Source of the DNA: Streptomyces sp. A2-16 | GTDB lineage: Bacteria; Actinomycetota; Actinomycetes; Streptomycetales; Streptomycetaceae | NCBI RefSeq assembly: GCF_018128905.1 | Contig: NZ_CP063808.1 | Coordinates: 7,750,001-7,814,000, forward strand | Reading direction: 5' to 3' | DNA: 64,000 nt | In this document: positions 9,920 to 19,664 of the stretch, one piece after another | Layout of the letters: each line of letters opens with the position of its first letter | Numbering within the stretch: position 1 is the stretch's first letter | Notes under the pieces: model-generated | Seen by the model: only the letters and a program-made list of their open reading frames with translations | Told to the model about the DNA's origin: nothing | Databases searched by the model: none | Program-made: the position numbers and the translations under genes

Positions 9920-11755
9920 GTGGAGAGTGGGACGAACGTGGCGGCACTGGACAATGTGAAGCTGAGAGACGTACTCGCGGACGTGGCATCGGGCTCCTTA
10001 CAATTGCCCGACTTTCAGCGGAACTGGAAGTGGGACGACGACCGGATCCGCGCGATCATCGCGACGGTGACGCTGGATTACCCGCTCGGCGTCGTGATGA
10101 CCCTGCAGACCGGGGGCGCCACCCGGTTCCGCTCCCGGACACTCACCGGAGCGCGCCCGGACGACGATCCGGCCGCGGACCTCCTCCTGCTGGACGGGCA
10201 GCAGCGCCTCACCTCCCTCTTCCAGTCCCTGTGGCTGGACGCCCCCGTGGAGACCGCGGACGCCCGCGGAAAGCCCATCGAGCGGTGGTACTACGTCGAC
10301 ATCGCGAAGTCCGTCGGACCGTCCGCGGAACGTGACGAGGCCATCCTGTCCGTCCCGGCAGACAAGGTGCTCCGCACCGACTTCAACCGCACGGTGGTGC
10401 TGGATCTGAGCACCACGGAGGACGAGTGCGCGGCCGGTCTCTTCCCTCTGCACCTCGTCTTCGACGCCCAGCGTGTGAACCAGTGGAAGAAGTCCTACAT
10501 CAAGGCCGACGAAGATCGGAACTGGGACCTGTGGGGCCAGTTCGACGAGTCCGTCCTGCAACAGGTCCGTGCCTTCCAGGTCCCGATGATCCGGCTGGCC
10601 GCCACCACCTCCATGGACGCTGTCTGCGCGGTGTTCGAGCGGGTCAACACGGGCGGTGTGCCCCTGAACGTCTTCGAACTGCTCACCGCGACCTACGCCG
10701 GGGACCGCGAGTACGTGGAACAGACCGGGGACTACTACCAACTCCCCGAAGTATGGCGGGAGATCAAGCAGGGGCTGGCGGCCAAGTACCCGGTCTTCGG
10801 CCGTCTTGACAGCGGCATCGAGAACGGGCTGAGCAGCATCGACTTCCTGCAGGCCATCGCCCTGGTGCGCACCTGGGAGCGGAAACAGGCGGGCACGGGG
10901 GCCACGGTGTCGTGCAAGCGCCGGGATCTGCTGGACCTTCCACTGGCCGACTTCGTCCGTCTGGCGCCGAAACTCGCCGACGCCTTCGCCTGGGTGGGCG
11001 ACTTCCTGGAACGGCAGTGCATCGTCCGCCCGAGCGATCTGCCGTACAAGACCCAACTCGTCCCGCTGGCAGCCGTCCGCGCCATTCTCGACACGGCGCT
11101 GGACGGCCTGGGAGCGGAGGAGAAGACCGACCAGTGGTACTGGTGCGGGGTCCTGGGCGAGATGTACGGCGGCTCCACCGAGACCCGCTTCACCCGTGAC
11201 GTCGAACAGCTCGTCCCCTGGATCGCGCAGGACGACCGCGCGCCCGACACCGTCACTGACGCGTTCTTCTTCGCCGACCGTCTCGACAGCCTCACCACCC
11301 GCAACAGCGCCGCCTACAAGGGGATTTACGCGCTGCTGGTCAAGCAGGGGGCGGTGGACTGGCATTACACGGACAGCCCGCTCAACCCCGGCAGGCTCGA
11401 CGAGTACAGCGTGGACGTCCGGCAGATCTTCCCCAAGGCCTGGTTCCGACGGGGTAACAGCCAGGGCCTGCCCACGAACTCCATCGTGAACAAGACCCCT
11501 CTGTCCTACCGCGCGGCTATGGACATGACCGGGGCGCCGGCGTCCTACCTGTCCACCATGGTCGCCGCCTCCGACATGCGCCCCGAGTGGTTCGACGACG
11601 TGCTCGCCACCCACCTCATCGACCCGGAAGCACTTCGCGACAACGACTACGAACGGTTCTACAACGACCGTTCCAAGCAGTTGCAGGACCTCGTTCATGC
11701 CGCCATGGGCAAGAGGACCATGCTCCGTGATCTCGCGGAGGGCGACGCCCGATGA
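9920..11755 (+). CDS. DUF262 (GmrSD/ParB-like) protein with degenerate HNH region
   Basis: A 611-residue protein. The N-terminal DUF262 domain (about residues 10-260) has 'LPDFQRNWKW' and the hallmark D92-G-Q-Q-R96, the NTP-binding/nuclease motif of ParB/Srx-fold proteins. The C-terminal part carries the context of the DUF1524-type HNH nuclease: 'QIFPKAW' near residue 502, a 'NSIVNKTPLS' segment and 'GAPASYLSTM'. Where active relatives have HH or DH before IFP, this protein has R501-Q502, so the HNH catalytic histidine seems lost. GmrSD proteins are type IV restriction enzymes acting on modified DNA. Starts are GTG at 9920 or 9938. It overlaps the next gene by 4 bases (ATGA) and sits divergently inside the BREX locus. 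Confidence 0.85.
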   Translation: MESGTNVAALDNVKLRDVLADVASGSLQLPDFQRNWKWDDDRIRAIIATVTLDYPLGVVMTLQTGGATRFRSRTLTGARPDDDPAADLLLLDGQQRLTSLFQSLWLDAPVETADARGKPIERWYYVDIAKSVGPSAERDEAILSVPADKVLRTDFNRTVVLDLSTTEDECAAGLFPLHLVFDAQRVNQWKKSYIKADEDRNWDLWGQFDESVLQQVRAFQVPMIRLAATTSMDAVCAVFERVNTGGVPLNVFELLTATYAGDREYVEQTGDYYQLPEVWREIKQGLAAKYPVFGRLDSGIENGLSSIDFLQAIALVRTWERKQAGTGATVSCKRRDLLDLPLADFVRLAPKLADAFAWVGDFLERQCIVRPSDLPYKTQLVPLAAVRAILDTALDGLGAEEKTDQWYWCGVLGEMYGGSTETRFTRDVEQLVPWIAQDDRAPDTVTDAFFFADRLDSLTTRNSAAYKGIYALLVKQGAVDWHYTDSPLNPGRLDEYSVDVRQIFPKAWFRRGNSQGLPTNSIVNKTPLSYRAAMDMTGAPASYLSTMVAASDMRPEWFDDVLATHLIDPEALRDNDYERFYNDRSKQLQDLVHAAMGKRTMLRDLAEGDAR

Positions 11756-12798
11756 CGACCCCACCGAGCGGGCAGGACATCGCCGCGCTCAAGGGCAGGA
11801 CCGTGCCCGTGCAGGACATCCTCGACCTGTTCCAGGTCAGGGTCCGCGACCACCGGACGGTGCACCGCATCTCGCAGGCCTTCACGGACGCCGGGCTGAC
11901 CACGCTGCCCGACTTCGCCGTCTGCGGCCTGCGCAGCAACGTCGACGTGGTGCCGCTCGCGTCCATCCCCGCACAGGCAGCCCCCGTCGACCCGGAGGAG
12001 GACGAGACGGAGGAGGCACTGCCCTCAGCCGCCCTTCCACAGCGCCTTCTGCTCGGGGACATTCCATCGGCGCGGCGCGGCCTGTTGTCCGTCGGTCCCA
12101 GCACGCCCCTGGCGCAGACCACGTTCCTGATGCGCACGAAGGGAGTCGCGCAGGTCCCGGTGACCACCGGCATGGCTCAGATCCACGGGGTGGTCACCTG
12201 GGGGTCCGTCGCCAAGATGTACGAGGCGGGCAAGCAGCCGACGCTGGACAACGCGATGGAGAAGGACTCCCTTCCGGTCGCCGACACCCGTCAGGAGTTC
12301 TTCTCCGCCCTGCCGATCATCCGCGAACACGGCTATCTCCTGGTCCGCGGTGACGACGGCTGTCTCTCGGGCGTGGTCACCGCCGCAGACGTCACGGACC
12401 GCTTCGAGGGCGCGGCACGGCCCTTCTTCATCGTCGGGGAAATCGAGTCACTGCTGCGCCGCTGTCTGGGCGCGGCACTGAATGAGGAAGCCATCAAGGC
12501 CGTCCAGACGAACAAGAAAGCCGAACACCGCACCGGGCAGGTCTCCGACCTCATGTTCGGCGACTACCTGAGGCTCCTGGACGGGGACCAGACGAAGACA
12601 TCTCTGGCCGAAGCCGCCGACGCCAACTGGGAATCCCTCAAGTGGCCCAACATGCCCAGGGAGCAGTTCATCGGCCGTCTGAAGCGAGTGAAGGACATCC
12701 GCAATCGGATCGCCCACTTCGACGAGAAGCCGCTTCCAAAGGAGATGATCGACGAGCTGACGACCTTCGCGAAGGTGCTGCGAGCATTCGTGGCCTGA
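11752..12798 (+). CDS. CBS-pair protein with C-terminal HEPN domain
   Basis: A 348-residue protein. Residues 1-70 are poorly defined. Two CBS-like motifs follow (about 105-155 'LLSVGPSTPLAQTTFLMRTK' and 'GVVTWGSV'; about 165-220 'GVVTAADV'), suggesting a nucleotide-sensing Bateman module. The C-terminal 120 residues are helical and end with R317-N-R-I-A-H322, the R-x4-H (RNxxxH) motif of HEPN ribonucleases, in a context like Swt1-type HEPN domains. Inference: an RNase effector gated by nucleotide binding. It is translationally coupled to the DUF262 gene. CBS and HEPN are recognised by motif only; an alternative is a catalytically inert HEPN adaptor. Confidence 0.75.
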   Translation: MTTPPSGQDIAALKGRTVPVQDILDLFQVRVRDHRTVHRISQAFTDAGLTTLPDFAVCGLRSNVDVVPLASIPAQAAPVDPEEDETEEALPSAALPQRLLLGDIPSARRGLLSVGPSTPLAQTTFLMRTKGVAQVPVTTGMAQIHGVVTWGSVAKMYEAGKQPTLDNAMEKDSLPVADTRQEFFSALPIIREHGYLLVRGDDGCLSGVVTAADVTDRFEGAARPFFIVGEIESLLRRCLGAALNEEAIKAVQTNKKAEHRTGQVSDLMFGDYLRLLDGDQTKTSLAEAADANWESLKWPNMPREQFIGRLKRVKDIRNRIAHFDEKPLPKEMIDELTTFAKVLRAFVA

Positions 12799-12827
12799 GG
12801 TAGGCAAGCGGCAGGGCAGCAGCGAGC

Positions 12828-12878
12828 ACAGCGTTTGGGGTGCCTCAGGCGTTCGCCCGGAGGCACCCCAAACGCTGT
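12828..12878. terminator. 19-bp perfect inverted repeat between convergent genes
   Basis: Arms 12828-12846 and 12860-12878 pair perfectly over 19 bp around a 13-base loop. It lies 30 bases after the HEPN stop and 5 bases after the pglZ stop, so it can end transcription from both sides. It physically separates the embedded operon from pglZ. Confidence 0.85.
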
Positions 12879-12882
12879 CCTG

Positions 12883-15789
12883 TCAACCCGCCCGGAGGGC
12901 GAACTGCTCGCGCAGCAAAGCCTCATGGAGCCGCAGCGTGCGCCCGTCGGGAAGGGTCTCCAGTACCTGTACGCCGTCGTAGTTGAGGAGCTGCCGCAGA
13001 ACCGCAGCGAAGCCGTCGCCGCGAGTCGTCGGCATACCCGCTCGCTGGGCGAGCGCGGTCACGGGCAGAGTGCCGCCCGCGTCAAACAGAGCGGCAAGTG
13101 CCTTGTGGACCTGTTCCTGCTGGGGCTTGCGGGCCAAGCCGTCGAGCTGCCCCTGGTACGTCTCCGACTCGAGCAGCGCCGTCACGAGCGAATCGGTCCG
13201 CGACACGATGGTCGGGGTGAGCAGAGCATCGTCCCCTGTGGCCGTCAGCTCCACCTCGAAGAGCGCGTCGGGCAGCGTCCCTGGTTCGGGTTGCTTCCTA
13301 CGCGGCTTCGCAACGGCCTTCTTCGTAGCCCCCGCCGCCATCTGAGCCGCACGCTCATCCTTGACAGGCCTCCCCGTCTCATCCGGAGCCCACCAGACCG
13401 GTCGCTGGTCTCCCAATTCCCTCCAGCCCTTGGGCGGTTCCGCACCGAACGGCAGAAAGGCGAGCACCGGGATGGTGACCTCGGCGAGGGAAGCCCCGCC
13501 GTGGTAGCCCGCCTTGAGGGCGGTATAGCGGGAGTCCGCGTCCCAGAGCGCGACGATGGATGCGCCGGGTTCGGGCCACACCACACGCGGACCGGAGAGG
13601 GCGATCTCCCGTTCGTCGAGCGGGCCTTCACCGAGCAGGCGGTGCCGCGCGGAGGCCGGCTCCGTGGTGGAGTCGACCTTCGTGCCATGACGGTCGACGA
13701 CATGGCCGTGGTCACTGGTGACGATGACCGCCATGCCCTGGGCCGCCGCCACCCGCAGCAGGTCGCGCAGTCCGGGTACGTCGTCGATCCGCCACGCCCC
13801 GTCGCCCAGCTTCTGCTCCTTGGCAAGCCGGTCGTCGATGGCGTTGAGGACCACGGCGATATGGGTCTTGCCGCCGGCGAGCGCTTCCGTGAGCAACGGG
13901 CCGAAGGTGTCACCCGCTGTCTCCGTACGCAGGTCGTCCTTGTGGAAGACCGCGGCCGGGGCTCCTCCCCACACCTTCAGCGCGGGAAAGAGACGCTTCT
14001 CGTCGGCCTGGGTGCCCTTCATCAGAGTGCCCGTGAAGAGGGAGGTCCGGGACACGGCCGTCACCGTGGGCAAGGCGGCGGCCATCGCACGCCGACGCGG
14101 GGTGTCCTCGGCCATCGGGTCGAACTCCGCCCAGGAACGGCGTAGTTCCTCGCCGAGCTCGTTCGCTATGGCCGCGCTCATGCCGTCGAGCACGAGCAGC
14201 AGCACCCGCCGCTCCTCACCGCGCCGGACGACAGGACCGACCACCCGGTCAAGGAAGGTCTCGACGGTGAGCATGCTGCCGGGCGGGGTGCCGTCCCCCG
14301 TCCAGCCGGCCAGCAAGCGCGCGAAGGACGCGTCGATCTGCCTCCGCTGGTCCCGGGCCCAAACGCCAATGGTGTCGTAGGCGGCCTTGAGGGCAGGATT
14401 CGCGTCGCCGCCGGCCTCGATGTGCTCAAGTGCGAGGTCCGCCCAGCCGGTCTCGGTGACGTGCCGCTGTATGGCGTCGGCGACGCTGGTGGCATCAATC
14501 GACGGGCCGGTCGCCAGCCAGCTGGCGAGACGGTGCGCCATACGCGCGCGCTCGATACGGGCCGACTCCTCCGGATCATTGGCGAGCTGGTGATCCGTGA
14601 GACGCCGTACAGCTTCTGCCACTGCGCTCGTATCAGCCGTCGTGAGGGCCTGGCCGACAGCGGTGAACCGGGCTTCGAGTCCGCCGCGCAGCACTGGGCT
14701 CGCCGCCACAGCTGCATCCGCCCCGAATTGGCGGGCCAGAACGGCCGCCCGGTCAAGCACCATGCCGGTGGTGCGGCGCGCTTCACGGGCCTCGTCGGCA
14801 TCGGCGCCGACGTTGCGATGTCCGATGGCCAGCAGCGTGGTCACGTATTCCTCGGCGGATCTACCGAAGGCGGTGACGAGGGCGTCAAGTTGTTCGGCGA
14901 CCGCCGGGGGCTGGTCACCGAAGTAGCGCTCGGCTCGGCCTCGGGCCTGGTAGGTCTCCGGAGCAGGCTCGGCGTGCTGCCACAAGGCAGCGCACACGAG
15001 GCCGAAGGCGGCGCCGTCCGTGCCGCGTTCGGCGTCGACGAGCGCGAGCAGGGCGCGTCCGGCGAGACCGGCCTGATCCTCCTCGCCGAGGAAGGCGGTC
15101 AGGCCGGCCCGCTCGGGACCCCGCAGGCCCAGCAGCCGCTCAGGAGCGCCTGATCGGGTCGACCAGTGCAGCAGGGTTTGTGCATCGAGCCGGTCGTCGC
15201 CAGGCCGCCGCGTGTCGTCCTCGGGGTCGTAGCGGCTGAGACGCAGGCGGCGCTGGGCGAGCACGGTGAGGGCGTACTGCCGGGACAGCCAGCCGCCTGG
15301 CACGGGCGGCCAGCCACCGGGCGGAGTGGCGTCCAGCAAGGCTTCGGCAGCCCAGTTCGCGTCCTTGAGCCGCGGGTCGATCTGCCGGGCGCCGAACGCC
15401 TCACGGACGACGTCCCAGCTGTCGACCGTGTCGATGCGCAGTTTGTGGACGCGGGCGAGGATCGCCGGGTCGAGCTCGTTCTGCTCCCGGTCGGTGAGGA
15501 CGACCAGGACGGCGGGGCCGGGGCGCCGGCCCGCCAGGTGCTCGAGGACGAGTTCGTGGACGGCGAGCGGCGAAGGCGCCACCGCGACACCGGCCGACCG
15601 GCCCTCGCCCCAGGCGGGTTCGGCGGGCCCGTCCCACTGGGGCGCGGACCGCAGCAGCACGACGCGGCGCCTGCCCCGGCCGTCCCCCGTCAGGGAGGCG
15701 GCGAGAGAGGACTGCGAGGACAGGTACTGGGTGACGGTCGCGGTGTTCAGCCGTACGGCGCCCGGGGCGACGGCGACGGTGTCCGTCAT
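12883..15789 (-). CDS. pglZ: BREX type 2 phosphatase-family protein PglZ
   Basis: A 968-residue protein with the PglZ alkaline-phosphatase-superfamily core in its second half: 'VLLLVLDGMS' (about residue 530), 'PTVTAVSRTSLF' with the likely Thr/Ser nucleophile region (about 565-575), and the metal-binding 'VTSDHGH' (about residue 690). The N-terminal half is helical and specific to the type 2 form. Known role: an essential core BREX component, toxic in Streptomyces coelicolor when its partners are missing. Its ATG overlaps the pglY stop by 4 bases, so PglY and PglZ are made together. It ends at the shared 19-bp hairpin. Confidence 0.95.
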   Translation of the reverse strand: MTDTVAVAPGAVRLNTATVTQYLSSQSSLAASLTGDGRGRRRVVLLRSAPQWDGPAEPAWGEGRSAGVAVAPSPLAVHELVLEHLAGRRPGPAVLVVLTDREQNELDPAILARVHKLRIDTVDSWDVVREAFGARQIDPRLKDANWAAEALLDATPPGGWPPVPGGWLSRQYALTVLAQRRLRLSRYDPEDDTRRPGDDRLDAQTLLHWSTRSGAPERLLGLRGPERAGLTAFLGEEDQAGLAGRALLALVDAERGTDGAAFGLVCAALWQHAEPAPETYQARGRAERYFGDQPPAVAEQLDALVTAFGRSAEEYVTTLLAIGHRNVGADADEAREARRTTGMVLDRAAVLARQFGADAAVAASPVLRGGLEARFTAVGQALTTADTSAVAEAVRRLTDHQLANDPEESARIERARMAHRLASWLATGPSIDATSVADAIQRHVTETGWADLALEHIEAGGDANPALKAAYDTIGVWARDQRRQIDASFARLLAGWTGDGTPPGSMLTVETFLDRVVGPVVRRGEERRVLLLVLDGMSAAIANELGEELRRSWAEFDPMAEDTPRRRAMAAALPTVTAVSRTSLFTGTLMKGTQADEKRLFPALKVWGGAPAAVFHKDDLRTETAGDTFGPLLTEALAGGKTHIAVVLNAIDDRLAKEQKLGDGAWRIDDVPGLRDLLRVAAAQGMAVIVTSDHGHVVDRHGTKVDSTTEPASARHRLLGEGPLDEREIALSGPRVVWPEPGASIVALWDADSRYTALKAGYHGGASLAEVTIPVLAFLPFGAEPPKGWRELGDQRPVWWAPDETGRPVKDERAAQMAAGATKKAVAKPRRKQPEPGTLPDALFEVELTATGDDALLTPTIVSRTDSLVTALLESETYQGQLDGLARKPQQEQVHKALAALFDAGGTLPVTALAQRAGMPTTRGDGFAAVLRQLLNYDGVQVLETLPDGRTLRLHEALLREQFALRAG

Positions 15790-18700
15790 TCGACGACCTT
15801 CCAGGTGATCTCAATGGTCGCGTCGGGATGGCGGGCGGCCAGGTCGGACAGTTCCGCCTGGAGGTCGGCGGCGGCCCGCCGCACGGTCGTGTTGCGGCGG
15901 CCGGACTTGTGCGTGATGCCTCCGCTCGCCGAGGCGGGCGTACCCTGCGGGTCGTAGGGGATCCGCGGATCGCTCGTCACCGTGTTCAAAGAGTGGTCGT
16001 CGGCCCTGTCATTTGACGTGACGGGCGCGGACGGCTGGGCGGCGGCCTGGCTGCGCTTGACCAGGGCGACGACCTCGCGCTGGGTGCGGGTCAGGGCGTC
16101 GCGCAGGTCCGCGGTGCGCTGGTCGTCGCGGGCCACGTTGCGCAGCGAGTCGAGCAGGGCCTCGCCCTCGGGGCCGAGTCCGGCGGCGAGCTCCAGGGTG
16201 CTCCAGGGCGCGGAGGCGACGGCCTCCGCGACGCCGCGGGCCTGCTTGATGGAGGTCCCGTACCGGTCGGCGCTGGTCTGGCCCAGGTCGAAGGAGGCGA
16301 GGGCCTCCACGGTCTTCTTCGCCCCGGCCGCGCCCTTGCCGGCCTCGGCCGTGAGCGCGTCCAGCAGTTGCAGCGAGCGGCGGGCGAGGGCGAGTCGTCC
16401 GGTGTCGGCGGTCTGGTCGAGACCGAGGAAGGAGGCGTGGGCCTCCAACTGGTGCACGAGGTCGGCCGCGTGGTCCCGGTGGGTGCGGGCGGCCTCGATG
16501 ATCTGGCGGGCGAACTGGTTGACCATCCGGCCGCGCCGCAGGGCGGGTGCCTTCTGCCCGAAGATCGTCTCGAAGCGCTGGCGTGCCGTGTCCCAGTCGG
16601 TCTCGGCGGGCAGCGGCTGGCTGCGCAGCGCGTCGTGGTCCCTGATCGCGGACAGTTCGGGCGCGGGGTCGAGTACGGTGCCGCCGCGCACCCACACCCG
16701 GTCGTCCATCTCGGCGAAGGCGGCGACGACGAGCCGGGCGAGGAAGTCGGGCAGGCCGCGCGGGTCGGGCCTGTCCGTCCAGTCGGTCAGGGTGATCAGG
16801 GACAGGTCCCCGGTGACGCCCTGGGCGCTGGCGAGCTGGCGGAAGTGGTCGGCCCAGTAGCGGGACAGCTCGAAGTACGCCTCTTTCTGCTGCCCAAGAC
16901 GCAGGGGGCCGGCGATCCGCTGCATGAGTTTGCGGTCGGCGGCCGGGACCTCCACCCGCCCGTCACGGGCTTCGGCGGCGGCCCGGACGTGGGTGAAGAT
17001 CTTCTTCGTGTCGATCGGCTTGACGGCGATACCGGTGGCCTCGGGGTCGAGGTCGGGGTGCGCCGGGTACTGGTGGGCGAGCAGCTTGCCCGCGACGTGC
17101 CGGATGCCGTCGTGCAGGCTCTGCCCGAAGGACAGGGTGAGGCTGTCCACGTCGGGCAGCGCGACAAGGTGGTCGTCGAAATCGGGCACGACATCGGCGG
17201 CCTGCTTCTGGGCGAGGCCGTAGGCCTGCTTGAAGGCGCCCTTGACCTGCTTGAGCAGGGCCTCGCGCTGGGTTTCGAGGAGGCCCTTGGCGCGGCTGCG
17301 GTTGTCGGCGTTGAGGTGGCCGGCGTACTGGGTGTCGAAGCGGTGCTCGTCGGCGAGGGCCTTGTCGATGACGACGAGGCGCCGGAAGTCGGCGAAGCGC
17401 TGCGCGGACAGGTGGGCGGGCAGCCAGGCGACGGTACGGGACCGCTCGCCCTGCTGGCGCTCACGCAGCCGCCGGATCCGGTTGACGTCCTCGACGGGAC
17501 CCCACTCCCCCTCGTCGAAGGGGAGGTCTATGGCGATACGCCAGTGGCCCTCCTCCTGCGGCATCAGGTCGTGGTCGGGCAGCTCGTCCTCGTCGGCGAG
17601 GTTGCCGAAGACGATCTCGGCGGTGCGGGCGGTGCCGCGCCAGGTGAAACTGAGCTGGTCGCTCAACTGGCCGTGCTCAACGCCCAGTTCCTCGGACAGC
17701 AGGCGGCGGGCGAGCGCGGCCCGGTTGCCGGGGTTGTCGTTGACCTGGGCGTTGGCGATGACCGAGTCCACGTCGACGCCGGAGAGTTCAAGCCGTACGC
17801 CCGGGTTGGCGTCGGTGCCGGTCTCCTTGATCTCAGGGAACCGGGCCGCCCACTCCGCGACCTTGTTTTTGATGATGCCGACCTCGGCGCCCGGGATGGG
17901 TGCGAGGACCGAGCCGTGGTTGAGTGCGCCGAGCCGCCGGATGGTGAGCTCGGCCAGCGCGGGCACGCTGGGCGCGAGCGCGGACAGCAGCAGGGTGCAC
18001 ACGAGGCGGTTGTCGCCGACGAACATGCGGCAGCGGTTGGCGCGCTGCGGGTCGGTGATGGCCTCGGGCCGGTTGACGTACTGCTCGACGTCGTCCTCGG
18101 TGATGTCGTACGAACTGAGCAGGTACGGCCGCAACTTGGTCTTGTAGAGCTTGTCGGCGGCCTCGAAGACGACCTTCAGGCTGTCGGTGAACGGCTTGTC
18201 GCCGCCCTCGGCGATCACCGGGTAGAGGTCACCGACCGGGATGAGCTGCCCGAGGCGGATCTCGTTGCGGTGGTCGGCGAGGAGCTGGCCCATCAGCTTC
18301 AGACCGGTACGGGAGCGCTGCAGCGCGGACGAGATATGGACGAGGGTGTCCATGAAGGCCGGCGAGAACGGGTACGTCAGCCGGAAGGACTCCGCGTCCG
18401 CGCCGGTCGTGCCCTTCTCCGAGCCGAGCAGGGTGTCCCACACCTGGGTGCCGACCCGCTTGGTCTGCTCGAAGGCCGCGTCGACGAGCCGTTCCGCCTC
18501 GGCGTCCTTGGGCTTGAGGAGGCGGGCGTGGGCGATCTGCGGAAGGTTGCGGTCCTCAAGAGTGATCTTGTCGAAGCGACCTGAGGCGAGGTTGAGGGTG
18601 TCCTGGATGGACGACTCCGCGGCACCGGAGACTTCCTCACCGACGAGTTCGCGCAGGTCGCGCTGGCGGGCGATGAACGACACGACGGGAATGGCGCGGC

Positions 18701-19664
18701 GGGCGTCGCCGCCCTCCACGAAGTTCGTGATCTTGCTGGCCTCGCGGGCCACGAACTTCTGGTCGTGGATGAGGGTGGCGAGCCAGAGGATCAGCTCGTC
18801 CATGAACAGGATCAGGCCGTCGTAGCCGAGCGACTTGGCGTGCTCGGCGATGACGGACAGACCGGCGTCGAGGGAGATGAAGCCGTGCTCGTCCTCGACG
18901 GCGTTCTTGGCGAAGCCGGGCAGGAGGTTGGTGCTGGCGTCGTTGACCAGCTTGGCGCGCAGCTCGGCCGGGGTGGAGGGGTTGCGGAGGTCGAGCGGGG
19001 TGCCGGCCTCGTGGTTCTCCTCGGCGGCGAGCGCGGTGTCCAGGAGCTGCGGGGTCCAGGCGAAGCCCTCGCCCCACTCGTCCTCTTCGCCGTCGTCCGC
19101 GTCGCTGGTTCCCAGTCCGCGGATGACGGCCTCGTCGCCCATGTTGGCGCGCATGGCGCGGATGTCGGCGAAGAGGGAGTCGGTCCGGTACACCTGCGGG
19201 GTCGGGGCGTCCGGGCGCAGCTTCTTGACATGCGTGACGTATCCGCCGAGCACGCGCTGTTCGAGGGCCTTCGCGCCGAGCATGTGGTACGGCACGAGCA
19301 GGAACTTCTTGCTGTCCGTCGTCAGCCACTCGTGCTTGGTCAGCACCGGGTCGAACTCGGTACGGGCGCGGGCGGCCGGGTCGCCGCTGAGCAGCGCGTA
19401 CAGCACGGCCATGAAGTGCGACTTACCGGAACCGAACGAGCCGTGCAGGTAGGCGGCCTTGGAGCGGTGCCCGTCGAGCGAGGACTTGATGAGCTTCAGC
19501 GCCTCGTCGAAGTTCTCCAGCAGCCGCTCGGTGACCACGTAGTCCTTGAGCGCGTGCTCGGCGCCCTCGGGTGTCGTCGCCTCGGCGAGGGAGAGCACGA
19601 AGTCCGAGGTGGAGATGGACTCCTTGATGTCGATGACATCGCGGAGGAGGGGCTGCTGCGCCAT
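15786..19664 (-). CDS. pglY: BREX type 2 ATPase PglY
   Basis: A 1,292-residue P-loop ATPase of the PglY/BrxC class. Walker A is GSFGSGKSH at about residues 74-82; a Walker-B-like 'LILFMDELILWLA' appears near residue 285. The long C-terminal half is mostly helical and ends in a basic tail with 'KSGRRNTTVRRA'. In BREX the large ATPase is essential for both host modification and phage restriction. It is the first gene of a pglYZ transcription unit, preceded by a 377-bp gap that should contain its promoter. Length and neighbours fit the Streptomyces family. Confidence 0.95.
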   Translation of the reverse strand: MAQQPLLRDVIDIKESISTSDFVLSLAEATTPEGAEHALKDYVVTERLLENFDEALKLIKSSLDGHRSKAAYLHGSFGSGKSHFMAVLYALLSGDPAARARTEFDPVLTKHEWLTTDSKKFLLVPYHMLGAKALEQRVLGGYVTHVKKLRPDAPTPQVYRTDSLFADIRAMRANMGDEAVIRGLGTSDADDGEEDEWGEGFAWTPQLLDTALAAEENHEAGTPLDLRNPSTPAELRAKLVNDASTNLLPGFAKNAVEDEHGFISLDAGLSVIAEHAKSLGYDGLILFMDELILWLATLIHDQKFVAREASKITNFVEGGDARRAIPVVSFIARQRDLRELVGEEVSGAAESSIQDTLNLASGRFDKITLEDRNLPQIAHARLLKPKDAEAERLVDAAFEQTKRVGTQVWDTLLGSEKGTTGADAESFRLTYPFSPAFMDTLVHISSALQRSRTGLKLMGQLLADHRNEIRLGQLIPVGDLYPVIAEGGDKPFTDSLKVVFEAADKLYKTKLRPYLLSSYDITEDDVEQYVNRPEAITDPQRANRCRMFVGDNRLVCTLLLSALAPSVPALAELTIRRLGALNHGSVLAPIPGAEVGIIKNKVAEWAARFPEIKETGTDANPGVRLELSGVDVDSVIANAQVNDNPGNRAALARRLLSEELGVEHGQLSDQLSFTWRGTARTAEIVFGNLADEDELPDHDLMPQEEGHWRIAIDLPFDEGEWGPVEDVNRIRRLRERQQGERSRTVAWLPAHLSAQRFADFRRLVVIDKALADEHRFDTQYAGHLNADNRSRAKGLLETQREALLKQVKGAFKQAYGLAQKQAADVVPDFDDHLVALPDVDSLTLSFGQSLHDGIRHVAGKLLAHQYPAHPDLDPEATGIAVKPIDTKKIFTHVRAAAEARDGRVEVPAADRKLMQRIAGPLRLGQQKEAYFELSRYWADHFRQLASAQGVTGDLSLITLTDWTDRPDPRGLPDFLARLVVAAFAEMDDRVWVRGGTVLDPAPELSAIRDHDALRSQPLPAETDWDTARQRFETIFGQKAPALRRGRMVNQFARQIIEAARTHRDHAADLVHQLEAHASFLGLDQTADTGRLALARRSLQLLDALTAEAGKGAAGAKKTVEALASFDLGQTSADRYGTSIKQARGVAEAVASAPWSTLELAAGLGPEGEALLDSLRNVARDDQRTADLRDALTRTQREVVALVKRSQAAAQPSAPVTSNDRADDHSLNTVTSDPRIPYDPQGTPASASGGITHKSGRRNTTVRRAAADLQAELSDLAARHPDATIEITWKVVE

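Noticed and set aside
9920..11755. Calling the DUF262 gene a functional GmrSD type IV restriction enzyme
   Set aside because: The HNH-equivalent site reads RQ instead of HH/DH and no other clear nuclease motif was seen, so only the DUF262 assignment is claimed.
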